A stretch of 64,000 bases of DNA from Micropterix aruncella (GCA_944548615.1 OX155980.1:64613595-64677594); one strand, 5' to 3'. Counted from the first letter of the stretch, positions 31,600 to 43,065 are shown. Numbers and translations are program-made. Notes: generated by a model not told the origin, from the sequence alone.

Positions 31600-33140
31600 A
31601 TGAGCCTTGTAACACTGCGACCATTGCTGATCTATTTTATTCGCCACCTACTATAGTTCTGCGCTAATCCTCGTGTCATTTCAGAACCGCATTAGGTTTG
31701 CAAGACTTTTTGGTACGCCACAGTAAGGTTCAGGACCGTATAACGTTCCCTTTGCTCCCGTCTTAGCAAGTTCGTCGGCTTTTTAATTTCCCTCGATTCC
31801 TGCATGGCCGCGAACCCATCTTAGAGTTACCCTATTCTTTTCGCTCAGGGAGTTCAGTAGTTATACGCAGTTTTGCACTAGCTTTGAATTAATAGTATTC
31901 GAGGCTAGTGCCATAAGAGCTGCCTTGCTATTCGAGTGGATATAGATACGGTGGTTGACGTAGTTCTTATGGAGATTGATATCCGCACATTCAATAATGG
32001 CGTATTCCTCCGCTTGGAATATGGAGGCGTATTTCCCCAAGTTTACACTACTTTCGAAGTTTGGTCGCTCCCCATTTATACCGCAGCCTACGTCCAGTCA
32101 CGATTTGAACCTATCAGTATACCATTTAAGGCTACCGGCCTCCCAGTGCAGTTGGCTTTTTAGCCAGTCGTCTCTGGGCGGCAGTTCCACTGTAAAAAGT
32201 TTTCCAAAGTTTAGGAGTGGAAGCATGGTGTCTGATACCATGTTGAGAGTTGGAGTTTCACTGACTCAGTCAAGAACTGATCTTAGTGCTTGTGAGATCC
32301 AGTTTACCTTCTCCCGGGCAGACAGCCTGCACATGCTGGCTTTCGCCACCTGTTGCGCAAGTGAATGTGTAGGGGCGGTAAGTTCAGCAGTGCATCTAGA
32401 GCTGCTCCAGGACTGGAGGACATTGCACCAGTTGTCATGAGGCACGCTGTCCTTTGGATATTGTTTAGTTAATCGTTAATTGTTTAGGTAATCGCAGTTT
32501 TCTGGTTGGCATTGTTGCACCATACCACTGAGGCGTACGAGATTATCGGCCTCACAATGGCAGTGTATTGCCAGTGGTAGATCTTGGGGTTAAGGCCCCC
32601 TATTTTTCGCTACCGTTCTTCTGCTTATACCCAAAGCACTTTAGCTTTTTGAATTGTTTTGTCTAGGTGGCTGTTCCAGGTGAGTCTCTGGTCGAGCGTG
32701 ACTCCCAGATACTTTACTCCCTTGGAGAAAAGAATCTTCCTGTGGTTTAGGAATGGCATTTTTAGTCCACCTAGTTGACGTTTGTTGGTAAATGGCACGA
32801 GGACGGTCTTCTAGGCGTTGACCGATAATTCGTTCTCTCTGCACCAATTGCCAACCATTGTTAACGCTTTTTGTGTCATGTGTGAGATCTTGTTTTCGCA
32901 GAAGCCCCGGACAATGACTACTAGGCCATCAGCGTAGCCCTGTGTGTCTATCCTATGCTGCCTCTGCTATCCTATGTAGGAATTGATCTATTGCAAGAGT
33001 CCATAGTAGGGGCGAGAGTACGCCTCCCTGCGGCCAGCCTCTTGCGGTGGTGACTTCAAGGTTTGTTCCGTGAAGATCTACCTTGGCCGTGCGGTTTGAG
33101 AGCATCGCTGTCATCCATCTGGTTGTGGTGTTAGTACCTT
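31600..33140 (-). pseudogene. I/R1-type RT plus RNase H relic
   Basis: The minus strand reads RGWPQGGVLSPLLWTLAIDQ, then an RT palm with GLVVIVRGFCENKISH, GNWCRENELSVNA, VKYLGVTLDQRLTW and GGLNPKIYHWQYTAIVRPII, then an RNase H domain: KWYTDRFKSWLDVGCGIN, YASIFQAEEYAIIECA (catalytic E), IYIHSNSKAALMAL (catalytic D position mutated to N in HSNS), LRWVRGHAGIEGN and ADELAKTG. YADD itself is damaged (Y-ADG-like). Frameshifts and stops occur throughout. It may be of the same family as 1-6160, which lacks RNase H only because it leaves the window. Confidence 0.82.
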
Positions 33141-33212
33141 ACTGAATATTATATCACAAAAGATTTTATTTTTATTGATTTACCAATACAAAAATAATAC
33201 CAAAATTGAAAT
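33141..33212. other. Short AT-rich gap before the piggyBac-like element
   Basis: Seventy bases without recognisable content; the retroelement relic does not resume on the far side of the piggyBac-like element at 37,352. Confidence 0.4.
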
Positions 33213-34053
33213 TTAACCTTCGGTATACAAGGTGAAAATAACTCCTCACCTATACAACGTGGGGTTAAAATAACCCCACAACGAATTGCATCTATGTCAT
33301 AACTGCATCAAAGACAATATGTTATAATGAGTTTTTTTTATTAAACGAATACTAAACTAAAAGGAAAAATACAAAGTATATAGAAATAGGTTTTTTTATT
33401 AAACAAACTAAAAATTACATTAAATGTGAATTTAAATTAACAATTTACTACTCGTATGAGTAATAAAGTAATAATAATAATATTTTTTTAAATGGGAACA
33501 AAAAAACTCGCTACTGTGACATACACTAATAGGAGGTTATAGAAAAATCGCAAATGACTATAGTTATACATGTTTTACTGATATTATTCGTTATCTAAAT
33601 CAGTGCAATTCTGGCACATGAAAATTGCTTGTTCCCTGCAAATTGCGACATTACATTTGACATAACCATTTATAGTCTTTCTGTCTTTATTCCTTGGACA
33701 AAACGAACATCTCTGAGACCTTATTGATTGCTTTGTGGTGGTCCAGGGATTTTTTCATGCAAAATTTCATGTATACGTCCTCTCATGTCTCGTGGAATTC
33801 GTGGATTGTCTTTTCTTTTTCTGAGATGGTCTTCGAGCAATGAAAGTCCCAATTTTTTGAGGATGTTTTATCTGGGATTTGTTTTTTTCCTTTCGATGCC
33901 GTTATTCAACATATATATAACAAAAGCATTTATGCCAGCATGGTTCAGAATAGAAAAAAATACTGTAAGAGGCCAGCGTCTAGAATTGCGGGAGACATCG
34001 TATGTTCTTACAAGCTTCTCTACAACATCAACCACGCTTTTTGTCGCATTGTA

Positions 34054-35757
34054 AAGTTCAAGTTCAAGTTCAAGTTCAAGTTGTTTATTTTCAAAAATCT
34101 TTACAGATTGTAGAAACATAGTAAAATAACAGGTAATAATAATTGAAAGCATGAGAAATAACTTAAATTAAAAGAATAAGAAATAAAATTAGTGTAATTT
34201 AAACGATTAAAATTTAAATTAAAATATCATTTAAAAATATCAAATCACAATGATAATAATATTTAGTCGCATTCACTTAAAACAAATGAAATTTAAAAAA
34301 TATAAAATTTAGAAAAGGAATTACAATTTATAATCATTTTATTTAAAATCGTTACATTGTATGTTTCAAGTTTCAAGTTTAGTTTATCGTCTTCAAAACT
34401 TATAAATAGTTATTTATACATATTTAATTTTCGATTTTACACAATACTTTCGTTAGACGTTCTTGGTGAATTGTACGTATTCTTCAAAGGTGTAAAAAAT
34501 ATTTTCTAAAAGAAACTTTTTTAAGGACTTTTTTAAATATATTGTTATTTTTAATATCTTTAATATATGGAAGTAACATATTAAAAAAATAGGGACCGGA
34601 GTATTCCTTGAATTGTCTCGCTATTTTTAAATTTGCTTTAGGTAACATGTATTTTGATTTGTTTCTTGTGTTTATGTCATGAATATCGGAAAATTTTTTT
34701 TGAAGGTCTCTTTTCTTGTGGAAATCCGTTAGTACATTTAAACGGTACAATGAAATGAACGTTAGAATTTTCAGTCGTTTAAAATGACTTCTGCAGGATT
34801 CGTCCCATTTCAAATTTGCTATAATGCGTATTGCTCTTTTTTGCAGTTTGAATAGAGGTTCTCTGTGGCACGCATAACAATTACCCCAAGTACTAATAGC
34901 GTAACTTAAAATACATTCAAAGTAGCTAAAATACACATTTCTAGTCTGGACTTCATTTAGCGTTTTCCTTATGATTCGTAATGCATAACATGCCCGACTT
35001 AATCTGTCCTCGAGGTTCTCACAGTGCAAATTCCATTTTAGATTTTCATCGATATTCACACCTAAGAATCTAACACTTGCTGTTTGAGGGACTGTATAAT
35101 TATTAATTGATAAATGTATTGGTTTGTCATGATTTCTGTTTTTGGAATTTGAAAAATAAATAAAGTTGCTTTTTGAAGCATTTAAAGCGAGGTTATTGCT
35201 GTTGAACCATCTATAAAGCTTGGATAAAATATCGTTTGACTTTGATTGCAATTCGAGTGTATCCTTACCCATAACTACTAGGCTTGTGTCGTCTGCAAAC
35301 ATTGTTACGTCTATTTCTTTGAAATTTATTGGCAAGTCGTTGACGTACGCTAAAAATAAAATTGGGCCCAAAATAGAACCCTGTGGAACGCCGAGGCTAT
35401 TTACTATAGGGGCTGAGTAGTTGTTTCGTACGGTGCCATTCTGACGATGTTTAATTTCGACTACCTGCGTTCTATCTTCCAAGTAAGCTTGAAACCACTG
35501 TAAAGAATATCCTCTGACACCATAGTGATCGAGTTTGCTCAATAAAATATCATGATTTACGCAATCGAATGCTTTAGATAAATCGCAAAAAAATCCTAAC
35601 GTTAACCATTTATCTATTTGTGAGCGGGTTACACATGATACGAATTCCCCAATCGCTTTATTGGTAGACATATGTTTCCTATCACTAAGAATACCATAAG
35701 CCTCGAAATAATCTATAAGCCTTATTTTTACAACGCTTTCTATTATTTTTGAACCTT
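34054..35757 (-). mobile_element. 5'-truncated CR1-group retrotransposon inside the piggyBac-like element
   Basis: On the minus strand it begins in RT at SKIIESVVKIRLIDYFEAYG (about 35,752) and ends in a tandem hexamer tail, read on plus as four AAGTTC units (34,054-34,077). The transposase residues on either side (KKTFNY and ATKSVVDVV) would be adjacent in an uninterrupted gene, which fixes the insertion point. Truncation at the 5' end and a short tandem tail are normal for this group. Confidence 0.85.
34484..35752 (-). CDS. Open RT frame of the CR1-group insertion (5'-truncated)
   Basis: About 420 codons are open from the truncation point to a stop at 34,484. Motifs: FFCDLSKAFDCVNHDILLSK (first catalytic Asp), VRGYSLQWFQAYLEDRTQVV, SLGVPQGSILGPILFLAYVN, TMFADDTSLVV (catalytic DD), NLALNASKSNFIYFS, VRFLGVNIDENLKW and LFKLQKRAIRIIANLKW. 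The fingers region and endonuclease are missing because of 5' truncation, so it has no valid start of its own and cannot act alone. The lack of stops makes it, with 674-2807, one of the younger insertions here. Confidence 0.85.
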   Translation of the reverse strand, partial: SKIIESVVKIRLIDYFEAYGILSDRKHMSTNKAIGEFVSCVTRSQIDKWLTLGFFCDLSKAFDCVNHDILLSKLDHYGVRGYSLQWFQAYLEDRTQVVEIKHRQNGTVRNNYSAPIVNSLGVPQGSILGPILFLAYVNDLPINFKEIDVTMFADDTSLVVMGKDTLELQSKSNDILSKLYRWFNSNNLALNASKSNFIYFSNSKNRNHDKPIHLSINNYTVPQTASVRFLGVNIDENLKWNLHCENLEDRLSRACYALRIIRKTLNEVQTRNVYFSYFECILSYAISTWGNCYACHREPLFKLQKRAIRIIANLKWDESCRSHFKRLKILTFISLYRLNVLTDFHKKRDLQKKFSDIHDINTRNKSKYMLPKANLKIARQFKEYSGPYFFNMLLPYIKDIKNNNIFKKVLKKVSFRKYFLHL

Positions 35758-37351
35758 ATAGTTGAAGGTTTTCTTTGATCTTCCGCTTCCTGGATCCACC
35801 TCATCATTGTGGTACAACGTAGACATCAAGTGTACACATTTTCGTGGCTTGGGTATGTACGATACTATCGTTATATCTTTTTGAAACCCAAACATAGATG
35901 ACTTCTCTTCACGTCTGGCCTTGAACTGAAGTCGAAGCAATGTTTGTTGGATGTAAGTGCACCTACAGGAGTCAATTTGTGTTTTTATAGCAAATAATCT
36001 GCAGTTTCGTAGCTCATAAAAAAGTGTCCATGGTAACGTTACTTTCAGATCCAGATATGCGCCTCACCAGACGATCCACAACATCAAACGGTTTATTACT
36101 CTTTTTATAAGGGCTGTCATCTGGCTGCTTGACACAATAAATTTCCAAGTTCATTGTGTAAAATGTTTTAGCGTCTGTCAGAGCATACATTTTCAACCCA
36201 TACTTGGCCGGCTTTGAAGGTATGTAATGGCGAAATACACATCTTCCTCTAAAAGCCACAAGTTCTTCGTCAACGGTCAAGTTTTCACAAGGTGTATAGG
36301 TATCTTGGTGTACAAATAACTCAAATATATGTCTTGTTGGGGCCAAGCTATCGACAGTCGCCTTTTCTGCACGAGTCGATGCATCATCAAATGTTAAATT
36401 ATTTACCAAAATCGTGAATCTTTGTCTTGTCATGGTGTTTCTAAAAATTTCGATTCCTGTGCTATCATTACTCCATAAATCGATAAGATTTTGTCTGCCA
36501 GATCTAAATAAACCTGCCAACAGCAACAATCCAAAAACAGCTTACATTTCTGCTTTATTACATCCCGCATACGATGAATCGGGCGTAGAATTTTCCATTC
36601 TCAAAGAAATCTTGTATATTTCAATACCAAATCCACAACTTCTGTAGTGATAAAGGTCTCAAAGCACTCTAAAAGTGTTTTTTTATCGCGTGCTGTACCT
36701 TTACATCCAGACAAATGCGTAATTATGTTTTCATCCCGTGTTCGAACATTGGTCCGCTGCTGAGGAGATTTATCCCATTTTTTTATTCCATCTTTTCCGA
36801 TATAAAATGTTTGAGATATTTATGCTGTCTCATCCGAAATTAGTTCAACATCTAGTTCTGTACTTTAAGCATCATTTGCATCGCTAATAGATCTGATTCG
36901 TAGTCACTACTAGCAAGAAAAAAATCATCTTCTGACATAGAATCGCTTTCCTCCAAACAAAGCCGCCATAATAGCATCAATTCGCAAGTTTTTTGAAATG
37001 TTGAATATCAGTACCTAAAATAAAAATAAATCCATATTAAAAAATATGAAATGTAACTATAAACAACAAAACACAATAGGGGACTCTTACTTTTTTAACG
37101 ACGTCCTATACAACGTGGGGTTAAAAACGCCCGAGACCACTTTGTGCACGTGCAGACACGACGGCCACACGACGGCCACACGACGGCGGCGCGCGCAGCA
37201 CTGAATCAACGTTGTCACGCGATGAGGCAATATTCGAACTCCAGCTACTGAGAAAAGCAACCTACTAAGTTGCATTTTAAAAAGAAATCTGTTCATTTTA
37301 AATGGATTGGGGTTAAAATAACCCCACCCCACCTTGTATGCCGAAAGTTAA

Positions 37352-37700
37352 GAGGTTTTCGAAATATCAAAGTTTCCATTTGATCCTAGATACTACTTCC
37401 TGCGCTATCCATACGATACTAGTACTTTTATTCGATACTAGTACTAAAGTAGTGATTCGATACTAGTACTAAAGTAATTCGAAACATCGATAGTAATATC
37501 GAAACATAAGTATCGATGTCAAAGTAATTGGTATCGAATGATAAGTATCGGTACTTAACGAGAACTAGGTAGTACCGAATCAACCTTACACGTAGGTCAT
37601 ATAAATAAGATTGTTTAATAACCTTTTCGCTTTGTGCAAATTATTATTACTGACTTTTGCATTCCTCCTCCAATGCACTGGAAAAAAATGTTGTATGACT
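37352..37700. repeat. GATACTAGTACTAAAGTA minisatellite and flank
   Basis: From about 37,417 to 37,560 the motif CGATACTAGTACTAAAGTA recurs two to three times, then grades into ATCGATA-rich variants (TATCGATGTC, TATCGAATGA, TATCGGTAC). The rest is unassigned. Confidence 0.65.
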
Positions 37701-37704
37701 AGAC

Positions 37705-38640
37705 GCCAGAGATGCTGAAATTTTATTTAAATGCCTTTCAGCATACACTTCCAGACCCCAGTAACCTCGCTCGTTGGAGCTATGCCGAGGATAGTTCATG
37801 TCCCCTTTGTAGCAACACCCCTTGCACAGCTAGACATATTCTAGCTGGCTGCAAGGTGGCCTTGGATCAAGGACGGTACACTTACCGCCACGACAAAGTC
37901 CTTGCTGTTGTTCGCGAGGTACTTAGCCTCTCAGTGGCTCGTGCCATCAAGGGTTCCACAGTATCCTCCAAACCCCCAATACAGTTTGTGCGGGTTGGAT
38001 CTAAAGGCAAAAAACATCTCACTGCAAAACCTTTCTCAATAATCGAGAAAGCTTTAGATTGGATTATGGAGGTCGATTCGGTCTCTAAGCAGTATACATT
38101 CCCTGAAAGTCTCGGATGCACAGCCCTGCGTCCAGATATATATAACTCTTTACTCTCTATCTCGGAAGATGGTCCTTATCGTAGAATTAACTGTTCCATG
38201 GGAATCAAATATCCCAATAGACCACGAGTACAAATTAAATAAATACCATGACCTCGCAAATGCCGTCACCCGGAACGGCTTCACTGTTCACCTTCACGCG
38301 GTGGAAGTAGGCGCTCGTGGCCTGCCAGCATCTTTGTTTCACCTTTTTAAAGATCTTGGTCTCTCCAGGAAAATAATCAACTCCTTTCTAGAAAAATTAT
38401 CTAAAACCGCGATTTCTGCATCTCAAATTCTATGGCTTCGAAGGGGGAGTGAATGGTGGTAAGGTGAACGCTCACATGTGGCAAGACAGCTGTCCTAAAC
38501 CTACCACAGCCGGTTCGTAAGTCCGGAATCCACTGCTCACCCCCCAGAAGTGTAAAAAAAAAATAGTATTATGATGGGCCCGTCTCCGGTCGGTGAATTC
38601 CATGGCAGCTCCGTTTGTATTTTATTTACTAAATTGACGG
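37705..38640 (+). mobile_element. R2-superfamily retrotransposon, 3' part
   Basis: The plus strand carries the C-terminal restriction-like endonuclease region and a 3' UTR including TGATGGGCCCGTCTCCGGTC. A second 3' end of the same kind lies on minus at 59,900-60,233 and shares the C-terminal residues, the UTR motif and the sequence TCCGGAVTCCACTGCTCACC. RT itself is not present, so both copies are 5'-truncated. The exact 3' end is not certain. Confidence 0.7.
37709..38462 (+). pseudogene. Zinc-knuckle and restriction-like endonuclease C-terminus (R2/R4/HERO type)
   Basis: The first frame has LPDPSNLARWSYAED, then CPLCSNTPCTARHILAGC, a C-x2-C-x8-H-x4-C knuckle, and LRPDIYNSLLSISED. After a one-base shift near 38,165 it continues as VLIVELTVPWESNI, HLHAVEVGARGLPASLFHLF, GLSRKIINSFLEKLSKTAIS and ends at 38,462. 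RPD followed after a short spacing by V-VE is the metal-binding core of restriction-like endonucleases in R2-superfamily elements, where the enzyme nicks the target and the knuckle binds DNA. The frameshift between RPD and E makes this copy inactive. R2, R4, NeSL or HERO affinity cannot be decided without RT. Confidence 0.75.
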
Positions 38641-38950
38641 ATTCCTCTGTATGCATGTTCATTATTCCGATTTCATAGCTGTTTTGTAGATAAAAATAGT
38701 GAGATTGAAACCTTATTTGTCATCCACCAATTATTTATTATAATATAGTTATTTATTATAGAGACTTAATAGTTACGTTATTTCTTAATTGTTACGCTAC
38801 GATATTTCTTAATCGTTACGCTATGATATTTCTTAATCGTTACGACGTTTCTTCTTAAACGTTACGACTGTATAAACATCGAAATTTACTCACTACTGCT
38901 AATTTTGATGTTTTTCCAATGGTTCAATAAAAACGTTACTTTATATAAAA
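38641..38950. other. Unassigned AT-rich sequence
   Basis: Short local repeats of ACGATATTTCTTAATCGTT (38,799-38,850) are present; nothing else is recognised. Confidence 0.45.
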
Positions 38951-39697
38951 CTAGCAGTTGCCCGCGGCTTCGCTTCGTGTAAAGTTTCGAATCGAGTTGC
39001 TAATTTGAGTAGGGTGGCGTACATTTGTCTATTTATACCCTACCTTTAGATATATAGTAAAAGACGTCCTATTCGCTTTTTGTTCTTCGCCACCAGCCGC
39101 CTTCCGCTGAACGCTGACCTTGTTGAGCTAGTCGCCGCCGCGCAACCCCCGTAAGGTATTTCGAATTGCTTGCCCGCGTTACTTTTTTCATGATGCCTCT
39201 AAAACTATTCCAACTAAAAAAGTTACAGTACATTGCTTATTTTATCTCCATGTGATGATGGATGAAATTATTTTGATAAGGATTCATATTTTACTGCTAA
39301 TGTCTTCAACAAACTTCAACTACTTTTTTTATTATTTTTTTTGAGTCATAAAAGCAGTTATTATAGCTTAAATATAAAAGTTGGATATATACTGTCGCGG
39401 ACTTTAGTTCTCTTTGAGGCCGATGTTTTTGTTTTACATAGTTTTCAAAAACACCAAACCGTTTCGTCAGAGCACGCCGATAAAGCACGGCCAGCACATT
39501 TTCTCCGATTCGATTTAAAAATAACGTGATTTCGTATTGAAAACTAATATGTATCACAATAAAATATAGCATATAGCACTAGTTGATAATTTAGCTTTAT
39601 ATTAGTGTAAGAATTTTTGAAATCGTATAAGTAGTTTTGGAGATTACCCCTTACATACAAACTTACACACATTACCTCTTTATAATATTGGTATAGA
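38951..39697 (-). repeat. Helitron-like repeat family C, copy 1
   Basis: On minus it starts TCTATACCAATATTATAAAG (39,697) and ends CGGGCAACTGCTAG followed by T (38,951). The 747-base copy has no insertions and serves as reference for copies 2 and 3. It contains the motif CCTTCCGCTGAACGCTGACC (39,106), common to all three. It has no coding capacity that I recognise; the frames on both strands are short and not family-like. Confidence 0.75.
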
Positions 39698-41733
39698 TAG
39701 GTATGATCCTTTTAAAGGTGGTCGTTCGTTTAAAAATAGAAGGGCCTTTCTATTGCATTCGTAAAAATAAGAGATCCAATTTATATCAATAGGTCGAATG
39801 TAGCAAGGCGAACGTTTCCTTTGTAGTCTGGAATGTTCTAGAAGACACGCTTACGACGCAGATAGCACTTTTATTTTCTTAGGGTAGTGTTACATCCACG
39901 CATTTTATGTATCCATTTATTGAAAGGATTGACTGTTTTATTTTTATTTTTTAATCTAGTTGGTATTGATTGTTACACTGTATTAAATCTGGGTAGACAC
40001 AGTAAGTGGCTGGAACACATTTAGCCCTATGGGTTCGAAAGCGTTGGAGTGCAATTTGAGGCCCGACGAAAGACGAGGAAGATATGCCGCTTCCACTTGG
40101 TGTTAGATCGTTTTGGAGCTAAACAACCCGTATTTCGCAGGCGCAAATCGATTTACACACAATCGATCAAGCATCCTATTTTTTATTCAAATTAAATACC
40201 CATTGACCATCAAGTATGCTTATTCCCAATTTAGTTGTTGCATAAAAATACTATTTACATGTAATTTATTACATTTGGATACAAGTACTGGTTAGATTTA
40301 AGGATAATATTAAATAATTGAAACTCAATATATACGTATTATTCATAAGTCTAATTTATTTTCCTAATTATTTTAACGGTTGAAGACCTATTGCGGTGTA
40401 TTTACTATTAATTAATTAGAATATATACGAACAAATGTAGGTATAAGTATGCCAGCTTACATTGTTATGGAATCAGTTTGTTTGTGGTAAAGTTCATCTT
40501 CTAGCAAATAATGTGTTATACTATACAGTGTGACTTTATTATAATTAAAACTAGGAAAGGGGGATAATTATGTCCGTGAAACTAAAGAAAAATTATAATT
40601 AAAGGATTTTATGTATTTTTTTACATAAATATTATTGTTTCATTGTTATTTTGGCTGTACAATGTTACCCAAGAAAAGCATTTTTTACTTCAACTTCAGA
40701 GTTTTATTCCTTAATAGCAAAATCCTAAATGGGGTTATAGATGGTTCTCCATTTATTTTTTCATGTACATAGGTCTAATCTATTGTAAAAGAAATCTCCT
40801 AACTTTCAGGAAATATTTTTTTTTGGAAAACATTTTTTTTTCGGTTTGATGGTTAGAGTCACCCTACTATTGTTTCGATAGTGTTGACGTTCATAATGTC
40901 ACCCTGAATAGTTAAATATTAAACTGAGTTTAGAAATCTTACAGTAGGTACATGTCTCCAAATGTAATGAATTATTTGTAAATAGTCTATACTTACTACA
41001 TAGCTATTTGTGTGTATAACAGTATGTTTTATTTTCTGATCAAGTGAGATTTTCGTATGGAATAATCTTCTGTAAAAAAAAAAGTTTTCCAGTCGAAATT
41101 TAATTTTTTAAAAATTTAGTTTCATGTACAGAATTATCCGCTTTATTAGCGTTAACATTAATTAAGCCACCATGTATAGTAAGACGTTTAACGGAGTTAA
41201 GAAATCTAACAGTACCTATCTTCAAATCTAATAATTGTAATTGTATATATATAATTTGAAAATTCTATTTACAATATAAATATTTTTATAACAGGAGAAG
41301 CAATGTTTATGTTAAACTGGTATTTAATATGAATAGTAAATAAGGTACTGAACAATAAAGTGTAAATCGAATTTTTCGTACTATTTTATTACAGACAAAA
41401 TATTTTCGTAGATTCGCGCATGCGAAAATAGGGTTATTTTGCACCAGTGACGTTATCAATTGTTATAATTTCATCAAAACAGTCTAATGCAAGGCGGAAG
41501 CGGTATATCTTCCTGGCTCGTTTGGTCATTAATAGTAATATAAAAATTACATTTCATGGGATTTAATAAATATCAAAATAGTAGCATTTTGGTCCAATGT
41601 GATACTTAAGTACCATCGATATACATTTTATAAGCATGTAGCACTTTGTATAGTGGCGCCGCTGAATTTTTACATTTTGCGGATTACTATGAGGTCCGTT
41701 TAGAAAATGGAAATTGCAATATGCGGCCGGAAA
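39698..41733. other. Unassigned AT-rich sequence
   Basis: A diverged inverted pair (about 40,563-40,588 with 41,117-41,145, around GGATAATT-TGT--TGAAAC) and a weak direct repeat (around 40,920 and 41,190) suggest an old DNA element. No coding motif is seen. Confidence 0.4.
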
Positions 41734-42210
41734 CTTAACATCAAGCTCCGAATACGAATTCTCCATTGCTATGTGTGGCCTGTGGTGTTTTATGGTACCG
41801 AAACTTGGACCATGAACACTAACAACCAAAAGCGTCTCGAAGCATTTGGGATATAGTGCTACCGTAGAATGCTCCACATTAGCTGGATGCAGAAAGTTCC
41901 CAATAATAGAGTACCCAACCCAACTTGTCGGTAGAGATCGTGAACGTTTACCCATAATTAAGCAAAGGAAAGTGGCGTACCTAGGATACGAGCTGAGACA
42001 TGAGGAATACCAACTGCTTTAGCTCATTATTACGAGGAAAGTTTGCGGTACACGACAGGCTGGTACAAGAAAATAGTCTTGGCTCTGCAACATCCAAGAG
42101 TGGACAAACATCTCAAGCGTAGAAGAACTATTTAGCATGAGCCAAGACAGGGAAAAATGGCAGTGCTGACAGGCAACCTCCTGTAGGAGAGGCACTATAA
42201 GAAGAAGATT
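41734..42210 (+). pseudogene. RTE-type RT C-terminal relic
   Basis: Plus frames read LNIKLRIRILHCYVWPVVFY, GTETWTMNTNNQKRLEAFGI, a stop, CYRRMLHISWMQKVPNNRV, then in other frames LVGRDRERLPIIKQRKVAYL, GYELRHEEYQLL and WLCNIQEWTNISSVEELF. YG-ETW and the RRML-ISW motif followed by R---L--IK-RK--YLGH are the C-terminal region of RTE-type ORF2. The long minus frames across this stretch are antisense by-products. Confidence 0.78.
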
Positions 42211-42759
42211 AGGTAGGTACAAAAAATCATTTTCTTAAGCCGCATATTGGAGCAGGTTGGCAGTTAAGACATAGTTAAAAGTGTACCGCCGATGTCATGC
42301 TAAAAATAAATTGGAAGATGGGAATAGTGGTGTACTATAGTAAAAGTGGTTATCTGATTTTTGAACAATCATAGTCTTTTTAATTTTTTTTGTGTCATGA
42401 AATTTTAAAATATATTTTTATGTAGGACGCATAATTTAGCAGTTATTGAGTAGAATCGGAAAAAAGTGCAAAAATATCGCTGATTTATGAGCATATATCA
42501 TATTGCGCAGCTCGCACAGATTTTTCGAAACTGTTAAGTAAGAGACCATGGTCTCTTACTATTGGCATAGATCCTACCAACATATTAAATGGCATAGATC
42601 CTACCAACATATTTTCGTCTGCAAAATGGCTATCCTATAATAGTTTTGTTTAAGTGTCATGTATCCACATTATCGCGGCGCCGAAGCATGGCTATTACTC
42701 TCTCGCTCTGGCGGTAGAGCATCGCGATATGCGTCCTGTTCGCACTATAGACGGTCGAG
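42211..42759. other. Unassigned sequence with a 26-bp tandem duplication
   Basis: TGGCATAGATCCTACCAACA occurs twice in tandem (42,565 and 42,591). Nothing else is recognised. Confidence 0.5.
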
Positions 42760-42924
42760 GTGGTTCCCGCAGAGCCAATACTTCGCAATGAAATGACAAA
42801 TAAGCCTGTCGAGGGCAGCTATTTTTTTTGGTCACGCTGGGCTCTGCATGGACATTTGGACATCACGAGGGACTTTGAGCGTCACTTGTCAACCGTGACA
42901 TTGATAGAAATGGGATTTGAGGGC

Positions 42925-43065
42925 TCACGTTTGAATTTGCCTTATGGCCTTTGTCCACTACGAGAAAGCTTTCGATTCGAAGTTTTTCAGTTGTTGTGGA
43001 GACACATTCATCAAAAAAAAATCTCTTCGCGTTCATTTTACAACAAACATGCAAAAAAAAAATAG
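42925..43065 (+). pseudogene. RTE-type RT palm scrap
   Basis: The frame from 42,944 reads MAFVHYEKAFDSKFFSCC and another gives VVETHSSKK-like residues. FVDYEKAFDSVE is the first catalytic-Asp motif of RTE-type RT. Since this palm motif lies downstream of an RTE C-terminus on the same strand (41.7-42.2 kb), the two must come from separate copies or a rearranged one. Confidence 0.6.

Larger units (their letters stand above)
33584..36977 (-). pseudogene. piggyBac-type transposase, split and frameshifted
   Basis: The likely start is ATG at 36,977 (LCLEESDSMSEDDFFL, an acidic N-terminus). Upstream of the insertion 36,529-36,014 reads LLAGLFRSGRQNLIDLW, TRQRFTILVNNLTFDD, CENLTVDEELVAFRGRCVFR (a DDE-domain Asp) and IPSKPAKYGLKMYALTDAKT, then 35,940-35,760 gives SSMFGFQKDITIVSYIPKPR. 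Beyond the insertion 34,060-33,728 gives VVDVVEKLVRTYDVSRNSRR and WPLTVFFSILNHAGINAFVI. The end is a cysteine-rich tail, CSFCPRN, CNVAICREQ and CQNC, with stop at 33,584. Such tails bind the transposon ends. The N-terminal part has several frame breaks, so the protein cannot be made. Confidence 0.88.
33213..37351 (-). mobile_element. piggyBac-like transposon, 4.1 kb, interrupted
   Basis: TTAA lies at 33,213-33,216 and 37,348-37,351. The inverted termini are TTAACCTTCGGTATACAAGG (left) and TTAACTTTCGGCATACAAGG (right, complement). The 20-base motif TATACAACGTGGGGTTAAAA occurs as a direct repeat near both ends (33,251-33,270 and 37,107-37,126). Between them is a decayed transposase gene on minus (36,977 to 33,584) that is split by a CR1-group retrotransposon (about 34,054-35,757). 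Without that insertion the element is about 2.4 kb, normal for the family. Confidence 0.88.

Noticed and set aside
31936..32440. Plus-strand frames of 75 and 154 codons
   Set aside because: They are antisense to the RNase H domain read on minus.
41563..42222. Minus-strand frames across 41.6-42.2 kb
   Set aside because: Antisense of a clear RTE-type RT on plus.
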